From the NCBI GenBank assembly GCA_947463725.1, contig CANHRM010000001.1:48906-112905 (forward strand): 64,000 nt of DNA. Reading direction: 5' to 3'. Made by a program: the position numbers and the translations under genes. Shown here piece by piece: positions 58,719-64,000 of this stretch; position 1 is the first letter of the stretch, and each line of letters begins with the position of its first letter. This DNA is from Actinomycetota bacterium. GTDB taxonomy: Bacteria; Actinomycetota; Actinomycetes; Nanopelagicales; Nanopelagicaceae. A model generated the notes under the pieces. That model had not been told where the DNA came from, ran no database searches, and saw only the letters and a program-made list of their open reading frames with translations.

Positions 58719-60176
58719 CTATAGAGCCAGCGCCAATTTAATGCGTTGCAAACTTACTTCTTGGCCAAGTAGCTCCATAGATTCAAAGAGTGGTGGCGAA
58801 ATATTGCTTCCGGTCGTTGCAATTCGAACCGCGCCAAAAGCGATACGTGGCTTTAAGCCCATATCTTCAATAAGTGAAGAACGTAGCGCTGCTTCAATTG
58901 AATCATGAGTCCAAGTTGTTAGCTTTTTTAATTCACTAATGCTGCGGGTTAAAACAGATTTAGCAGCAGCATCATTTACTTTGCTTACGCAATCTTCGGC
59001 TACCGCAAAATTCTTAACAAATAAGAAGTTAAGCATCGCTGGCACTTCGGCCAAAGTCACAATGCGCTCTTGAATAATTGGTAACGCCGCTTTAACTACA
59101 GCGATCTCGGCATCTGTTCCGGAAATTACTGCGGCTTTAGTCAGAAATGGCAGCGACCAGTTAAGGAATTCATCGGGAGTCAAGGCGCGGATCTTGTCGC
59201 CGTTGATAGCTTCTAACTTCTTCATATCAAATCGAGCTGGCGATGAATGAACCTTGTCGACTGTGAACAGTTCGGTTAACTCTTTCATTGTTACATTTTC
59301 GCGATCATCTCCAGGTGACCAACCAAGCAGCGCTAAGTAATTACAGATTGCCTCAGGCAAGAAACCGCGCTCGCGATACCAAGCAATTGAGACTTCGCCA
59401 TTTCGCTTAGAAAGTTTTGCGTTGTCCTGACCCATCACAAATGGCAAATGCGCAAATGTTGGATAATCTTCAGGCTTTACACCCATTGCTTGATAAACCC
59501 GAATTTGACGAGGGGTCGATGAAAGTAAATCTTCACCACGTAGAACATGGCTTACCTTCATCATGATGTCATCAACTGCAACTGCCAAGGTATAAAGCGG
59601 TGATCCATCACCACGAACCAGCACAAAATCAGGGACAAATTTATGATCGAAAGTTACTTCGCCACGAATCTCATCTGTGAACGTGGTGCCGCCATCAGGC
59701 ATACGCATACGAACAACAGCTTCGCGTCCTTGTGCTTTGTAATCAGCAATTTGCGCATCAGTTAAGTCGCGGCATTGGCCGTCATAACCAGGTGCCACAT
59801 TTGCAGCACGTTGTGCTTCGCGACGAGCTTCTAACTCAACAGGTGTGCAATAGCAGTAATACGCATCTTTTTGATCAAGAAACTTCTGTGCCCACTGCGC
59901 GTAAATATCTAACCGTTGCGATTGCAGGTAAGGGCCATTTGGGCCACCAACTTCTGGACCCTCATCCCAATCTAACCCGAGCCACTTGAGCGTATCGATT
60001 GCAGCTTGAATGTATTCGTCGGTAACACGAGTGGTATCGGTATCTTCAATGCGGAAAATAAATGTGCCACCAGTGTGACGGGCATAAGCCCAGTCGAATA
60101 GCGCGGTGCGAATATTTCCAACATGGAGATCACCAGTTGGTGATGGCGCAAAACGTACGCGAACTTCTTTACCCAC
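58719..60176 (-). CDS. gltX: glutamyl-tRNA synthetase
   Basis: 485-aa class I synthetase charging tRNA-Glu. HIGH-type motif FAPSPTGDLHVGNIRTALF (9-27; H18-VGN), the tRNA acceptor-binding domain with LVRGDGSPLYTLAVAVDDIMMKVSHVLRGEDLL, and KLSKR near residue 255 in place of KMSKS. The C-terminal helical anticodon-binding domain is complete. GTG start with AAGGTGAG upstream; it overlaps the FAH-family gene by 8 nt and belongs to that housekeeping operon. Confidence 0.97.
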   Translation of the reverse strand: MGKEVRVRFAPSPTGDLHVGNIRTALFDWAYARHTGGTFIFRIEDTDTTRVTDEYIQAAIDTLKWLGLDWDEGPEVGGPNGPYLQSQRLDIYAQWAQKFLDQKDAYYCYCTPVELEARREAQRAANVAPGYDGQCRDLTDAQIADYKAQGREAVVRMRMPDGGTTFTDEIRGEVTFDHKFVPDFVLVRGDGSPLYTLAVAVDDIMMKVSHVLRGEDLLSSTPRQIRVYQAMGVKPEDYPTFAHLPFVMGQDNAKLSKRNGEVSIAWYRERGFLPEAICNYLALLGWSPGDDRENVTMKELTELFTVDKVHSSPARFDMKKLEAINGDKIRALTPDEFLNWSLPFLTKAAVISGTDAEIAVVKAALPIIQERIVTLAEVPAMLNFLFVKNFAVAEDCVSKVNDAAAKSVLTRSISELKKLTTWTHDSIEAALRSSLIEDMGLKPRIAFGAVRIATTGSNISPPLFESMELLGQEVSLQRIKLALAL

Positions 60177-60957
60177 GAGTGCTCACCTTATTTGTTAATT
60201 CGCCTAAACCATCGATTGCGATAGTAATAGTTGATTTTTCTGGCATTGGACCAATGCCAGCTGGGGTTCCGGTAATAATTACATCACCCGGAAGCAAAGT
60301 CATAACTTTAGAAACAAATTCTACGATTGCCGGCACATCAAACATCATCTGGCTTAACTTGCCATCTTGTTTTACTTCATCATTTAGCGTGGCCGTGATT
60401 CGCTGAGTGCCCGGAATGAAGTCGGTATCAATCCAAGGGCCAAGTGGGCAGAAAGTATCGAAACCTTTAGCGCGAGACCACTGACCATCTTTCTTCTGTA
60501 AATCACGAGCAGTTACATCGTTAGCAATTGTGTAACCAAAGATGACATCAGAAACTCGCTCTTTAGGAACATCTTTACAAATGCGGCCAATCACAATTGC
60601 CAGTTCAGCTTCATGATCAACTTGGCCAGCCATGCTGGGCCAAACAATGGTGTCATTAGGGCCAATTACTGAAGTATTAGGTTTGATAAAAATGATTGGT
60701 TCATCAGGTACAACGCCACCCATTTCAGCTGCATGATCAGCATAGTTCTTGCCGATACAGACAACTTTGCTACGCGGAATAACGGGTGCTAGTAAGCGCA
60801 CTTTGCTGAGTTCAGTAGTTGCAGCGGTCTTGGTGACACCGTGATAGATCGGGTCTCCTGAAATCACGCTAATTGTGTTGTCATCTTCGAGCAACCCAAA
60901 CAGTGGGTCGGTGCCGAGTCCAGTATCTGGGCCTGGGCTAAATCGAATGATGCGCAT
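60169..60957 (-). CDS. fumarylacetoacetate hydrolase family protein
   Basis: FAH-superfamily protein of 262 aa. The core VVCIGKNYADHAAEMGG, the metal-binding HEAELAIVIGR (E-x-E) and TGTPAGIGPM (substrate loop) are present. Members act as acylpyruvases, oxaloacetate decarboxylases or ring-cleavage hydratases; its place beside gltX is widely conserved in actinobacteria, which points to a housekeeping role such as oxaloacetate repair. The start overlaps the stop of the CDA-like gene by 1 nt (TAATG). Confidence 0.9.
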   Translation of the reverse strand: MRIIRFSPGPDTGLGTDPLFGLLEDDNTISVISGDPIYHGVTKTAATTELSKVRLLAPVIPRSKVVCIGKNYADHAAEMGGVVPDEPIIFIKPNTSVIGPNDTIVWPSMAGQVDHEAELAIVIGRICKDVPKERVSDVIFGYTIANDVTARDLQKKDGQWSRAKGFDTFCPLGPWIDTDFIPGTQRITATLNDEVKQDGKLSQMMFDVPAIVEFVSKVMTLLPGDVIITGTPAGIGPMPEKSTITIAIDGLGELTNKVSTRG

Positions 60958-61274
60958 TACGCAATCTTATCGGGCTCTGCCCCATCATTAGCAAAGAAGA
61001 TCGCAGCCGATGGCGCAAACTCAGTAATTACTGTGGTTTTCGCACTTCGCTCACCAGTAAAGACCACGGCCTCGATACCGCTGATTTGTGATGCCATCGC
61101 AACCGTAAATACTGCTTCAACTGCATCTAATGAAAGAGATGCGGAATCAACTGGTACCGCCACATAAGTGCGACCAGTGTTGTCGCGAAGTGCAGCAGCT
61201 TGTTGTGCGCCACTGCGCTTCAAAGTTGCCTGTGCCAACGTGACTAACTTTAAATCTTCTGGATTATTCAGCAT
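60957..61274 (-). CDS. cytidine deaminase-like protein without catalytic motifs
   Basis: 105-aa protein that corresponds by position and length to the conserved small protein between CorC and Era in actinobacteria (Rv2365c type). The fold pattern suggests a cytidine deaminase core (GRTYVAVPVDSASLSLDAVEAVFTVAMA), but the Zn motif (H/C)AE and the PCxxC pair are absent, so it should not deaminate. Function unknown. ATG at 61274 overlaps corC by 11 nt. Here the next gene is FAH/gltX, not era. Confidence 0.75.
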   Translation of the reverse strand: MLNNPEDLKLVTLAQATLKRSGAQQAAALRDNTGRTYVAVPVDSASLSLDAVEAVFTVAMASQISGIEAVVFTGERSAKTTVITEFAPSAAIFFANDGAEPDKIA

Positions 61275-62547
61275 CTGCAACTGGCTCCACTAACTTTTCA
61301 ATCAGAACACTACTAATTCTACGACGACGGCCAAGTGGACGCTCTGAAGTAATTGACCAACCACCCAAATCTACGGTGCTACCAGTAATTGGTACCCGAC
61401 CAAGTTTCTGCGCCATTAGGCCGCCGATGGTGTCAACATCTTCGAAGTCTTGAGCTTCGATTTCGATTTCAAGTTCTTCGGCTAAATCTTCAATATGCAA
61501 AACAGCCTTTGCGCGAGCTTTGGTTTTCTCATCGTTTAACCAACTAAATGATTCAACTCCATCATCAAATTCATCAGCAATTTCGCCCACAATTTCTTCA
61601 ATAATGTCTTCAATCGTAATTAGGCCAGCTGTGCCACCATATTCATCAACCACGATTGCCAAGTGAATCTGATCGCGCTGCATTTCCTTCAACAATTCGG
61701 CTGCGATCTTAATCTCAGGAACAAAGGTAGCTGGGCGCAGATGCTGCTCTACTCGCTCCGTTGTTTCTGCTTCATGATGATCTAGGGCACGACGAGCTAA
61801 GTCTTTTACATAAGTAATGCCAATGATGTTATCGATGTTCTCGCCAACAACTGGAATACGTGAGAAACCAGAACGAAGTGCGAGAGACAGGCCTTGGCGA
61901 AGCGTCTTATCTTTTTCCACCCAAACCATGTCGGTGCGGGGCACCATAAGTTCGCGCACCAAAGTGTCACCTAACTCAAATACTGAGTGAATCATTTCAT
62001 GCTCATCAGACTCAACTAGACCACGTTCATGTGCCTGATCTACTAAGTCGCGAAGTTCTGCTTCATTAGCAAAGGGCCCACTTCTAAAGCCTTTTCCAGG
62101 TGTAATCGCATTTCCAATTGCGATAAGTAATTTAGTTAGCGGAGCCAGAATAAATGCTAAGAAGTAAGCAACAGTTGCACCAGCTAGCGCCCAATTATTA
62201 GGTCTTTGTTTACCTAGGGTGCGGGGTCCAACGCCAACCATTACATATGAAACAACCACCATGATTGCAACAGTTAGCGCCATTGCTTGAGCCGATGAAT
62301 ATTCGCGCAACAAGATAACTGCTAACAGAACTGTTGCAGTTAATTCACAAGTTTTACGAACAAGTAATACCACGTTTAAATATCTGGCTTGATCGAAGAA
62401 AACTTCTTTTAGTATCGCTCCGCCGCGCTTGCGTTCAAGTTCTTCAATCACAACCCGAGATATTGAAGCAAGTGCTGATTCGGTGCCTGCTAAAAAGCCA
62501 GCGAAAGCTAAAAGTGAAATGATGGAAATTATGGGCAGGGGGTTCAT
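61264..62547 (-). CDS. CNNM/CorC-type membrane protein (DUF21, CBS pair, CorC_HlyC)
   Basis: 427 aa: DUF21 transmembrane domain with four helices (about 1-170), a linker [39 protein letters not shown], two CBS domains (about 205-325, with [25 protein letters not shown]) and a C-terminal CorC_HlyC FAD-like domain (340-420). The family is linked to Mg/Co export or homeostasis; the older name hemolysin is misleading. Overlaps ybeY by 4 nt (ATGA). Confidence 0.93.
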   Translation of the reverse strand: MNPLPIISIISLLAFAGFLAGTESALASISRVVIEELERKRGGAILKEVFFDQARYLNVVLLVRKTCELTATVLLAVILLREYSSAQAMALTVAIMVVVSYVMVGVGPRTLGKQRPNNWALAGATVAYFLAFILAPLTKLLIAIGNAITPGKGFRSGPFANEAELRDLVDQAHERGLVESDEHEMIHSVFELGDTLVRELMVPRTDMVWVEKDKTLRQGLSLALRSGFSRIPVVGENIDNIIGITYVKDLARRALDHHEAETTERVEQHLRPATFVPEIKIAAELLKEMQRDQIHLAIVVDEYGGTAGLITIEDIIEEIVGEIADEFDDGVESFSWLNDEKTKARAKAVLHIEDLAEELEIEIEAQDFEDVDTIGGLMAQKLGRVPITGSTVDLGGWSITSERPLGRRRRISSVLIEKLVEPVADAE

Positions 62548-62984
62548 TTACTTTCAGCACTCCATTGTTTTACTAGGGATTCTTGCAGCTCAAACATAAC
62601 TTTCTCGTCATTAGGTTCAGCATGGTCATAGCCCAAAATATGTAACAAGCCATGTGTGGCCAAAATAAACATTTCATGTTCTGGTGAGTGGCCTGCCAAA
62701 TTTGCTTGCGCAGTTGCAAAGTCAGGCGAAATAACAATGTCGCCTAAAGTTACGACTTCACCTTCGGTTTCAGGCAGATCCATAGGAAATGAGAGCACAT
62801 CAGTTGAACCAGGCTCATCCATCCACTTAATATGAAGTTCAGTCATTTCGGCATCATCAACAAAAGTGACATTCAAATCACAATCTGGATGTAAATCTAA
62901 TTTTGACATCGCAAAAGCCAACAGTGATTGAATTTGATCGCCGGGTGCTAACGCCCCTGATTTATTAGTTATTTCAATGGTCAT
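62544..62984 (-). CDS. ybeY: endoribonuclease YbeY
   Basis: 146-aa zinc endoribonuclease for 16S rRNA 3'-end maturation and ribosome quality control. Zn motif H111-GLLH115-ILGYDH121 is intact, preceded by TDVLSFPMD and LGDIVIS. Overlaps phoH and corC by 4 nt on each side; an operon order conserved across actinobacteria. Confidence 0.96.
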   Translation of the reverse strand: MTIEITNKSGALAPGDQIQSLLAFAMSKLDLHPDCDLNVTFVDDAEMTELHIKWMDEPGSTDVLSFPMDLPETEGEVVTLGDIVISPDFATAQANLAGHSPEHEMFILATHGLLHILGYDHAEPNDEKVMFELQESLVKQWSAESK

Positions 62985-63973
62985 GGATTGCGAATCGAAC
63001 GCGGGGTTTGGCGCGCTTCATTGAACTTGTCGTAAGCCTTAACAATGTCACCAATCAGGCGGTGTCGAACTACATCTTCGGCAGTTAGCTCTTGGAAAGA
63101 GATGTCATCGATATCTTGCAAAATATCGCGAATAATTGCTAGCCCTGATTTAGCGCCATTAGGTAAATCAATCTGAGTTACGTCGCCGGTAACCACCATC
63201 TTGGAACCAAAACCTAAGCGAGTTAAGAACATCTTCATCTGCTCAGGTGTTGTGTTCTGAGCTTCATCCAGAATTATGAAAGCATCATTAAGCGTGCGAC
63301 CACGCATATAAGCAAGAGGTGCCACTTCGATAACCCCAGATTGCATTAAACGCGGAATCGAATCGATATCAATCATGTCGTGTAGTGCATCGAAAAGTGG
63401 ACGTAAATATGGATCAATTTTCTCGGAAAGTGAACCGGGCAAGAAACCTAAATGCTCGCCTGCTTCAACTGCGGGGCGAGTTAAAACAATTCGGTTAACT
63501 TTCTTGGCTTGTAGCGCTGCCACAGCTTTAGCCATAGCTAAATAAGTTTTACCGGTACCGGCCGGGCCGATTCCGAAAGTAATTGTGTTTTCATCAATTG
63601 CATCAACATATCGTTTTTGATTGGCAGTCTTTGGTCTAATGGTGCGACCACGGTTAGAAACAATATTTAGTGAAAGAACTTCGCCGGGATTGTCTTGCGG
63701 AGTCTGAGCCAGCATGCCAATTGAGCGAATCACAGCATCGACATTTACGGTCTGGCCAGAACGAATTACCACCATCAGTTCGGTAAATAACTTTTCAAGT
63801 TGCTGGCAATCAATATGTGGGCCGCGCAAAGTTATTTCATTGCCGCGCACCGTGATATTTACTGAAGGAAATGCCGCTTCAACAGCGAGCATGTTTGCAT
63901 CATTTGCTCCGACCAACGCAACCATTGGAATTGCGGGCGGAATCGTAATTAAGGTTCTCTCCATGTGTGGCAT
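62981..63973 (-). CDS. phoH: PhoH-family ATPase (YbeZ-like)
   Basis: 330-aa PhoH-like P-loop ATPase. An N-terminal KH-like region (about 15-85), Walker A GPAGTGKT (136-143), Walker B AFIILDEAQNTTPEQMKMFLTRLG and the sensor TGDVTQIDLP are present. It acts with YbeY in RNA metabolism. ATG at 63973; another in-frame ATG lies at 63964. The 27 nt beyond it to the window end hold no further gene start that I can see. Confidence 0.95.
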   Translation of the reverse strand: MPHMERTLITIPPAIPMVALVGANDANMLAVEAAFPSVNITVRGNEITLRGPHIDCQQLEKLFTELMVVIRSGQTVNVDAVIRSIGMLAQTPQDNPGEVLSLNIVSNRGRTIRPKTANQKRYVDAIDENTITFGIGPAGTGKTYLAMAKAVAALQAKKVNRIVLTRPAVEAGEHLGFLPGSLSEKIDPYLRPLFDALHDMIDIDSIPRLMQSGVIEVAPLAYMRGRTLNDAFIILDEAQNTTPEQMKMFLTRLGFGSKMVVTGDVTQIDLPNGAKSGLAIIRDILQDIDDISFQELTAEDVVRHRLIGDIVKAYDKFNEARQTPRSIRNP

Positions 63974-64000
63974 AAGGCTATCTTTAACCTGGCGGCCAAG

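Overview
The window reads as the chromosome of a small-genome, AT-rich actinobacterium. The closest match I can suggest is the freshwater planktonic acI/Nanopelagicales type. The reasons are the order PhoH-YbeY-CorC-(cytidine deaminase-like protein) at the right end, which is the order seen in actinobacteria such as Mycobacterium; tightly packed genes with 1-4 nt overlaps; frequent GTG and TTG starts; several start codons placed 6 nt after a -10 box (leaderless style); and low apparent GC (not computed). I see no insertion sequence, phage gene, integrase or CRISPR array.

Layout. (1) 1-13.8 kb holds accessory catabolism: an orphan peptide-type binding protein, a nitrilase-like and an alpha/beta-hydrolase-like protein that each lack a key catalytic residue, an MFS carrier, an amidase, a TM0106-type RecB nuclease, a flavin reductase, a flavoprotein with a hydantoin/Asp-Glu-type racemase, a second MFS carrier and an acetoacetate decarboxylase-family protein. 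(2) 13.9-34.5 kb holds two copies of a gene set made of a PaaK-like adenylating ligase, an isochorismatase-type Cys hydrolase and amidohydrolase-2 proteins. They flank a five-gene Dpp-type ABC importer and are followed by PuuE-like and 2,5-dihydroxypyridine-dioxygenase-like genes, a sixth amidohydrolase and a P5C-type aldehyde dehydrogenase. (3) 34.5-41.4 kb holds an IclR regulator divergent from a hydantoinase / CoA-transferase / cyclase / MmgE-PrpD operon, and a convergent CitE-like lyase. (4) 41.5-43.1 kb holds a secreted nuclease and two small membrane proteins. (5) 43.1-54.8 kb is a beta-glucan (laminarin-type) locus: a LacI regulator, GH1, three GH16 enzymes, a sugar ABC importer without its ATPase, and two secreted proteins that share an unfamiliar module. 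(6) 54.8-55.0 kb holds tRNA-Glu and tRNA-Gln. (7) 55.1-64 kb holds prpDCB (methylcitrate cycle), then the housekeeping genes gltX, FAH, CDA-like, CorC, YbeY and PhoH.

Two regulatory circuits can be read directly. A 17-bp palindrome, GTTTCACTARSTGRAAC, lies upstream of the hydrolase/MFS pair (3862), the hydantoinase operon (35584) and prpB (58692), with an 18-bp relative before the first amidohydrolase operon (13870). I infer that it is the operator of the IclR protein encoded at 34.5 kb, which would tie the scattered catabolic genes to propionyl-CoA disposal. The LacI-type operator TGAAAGCGGTTTCA occurs identically before GH1/GH16 (45579) and before the sugar-binding protein/GH16 pair (52677).

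The most unusual items are the duplicated ligase/hydrolase/amidohydrolase set, whose amidohydrolases have lost metal ligands; a perfect 17-bp inverted repeat inside the first codons of an ABC permease gene (22176-22216); the shared secreted module of the glucan locus; and the cross-window palindrome regulon. Exact substrates of the catabolic part cannot be read from sequence alone.
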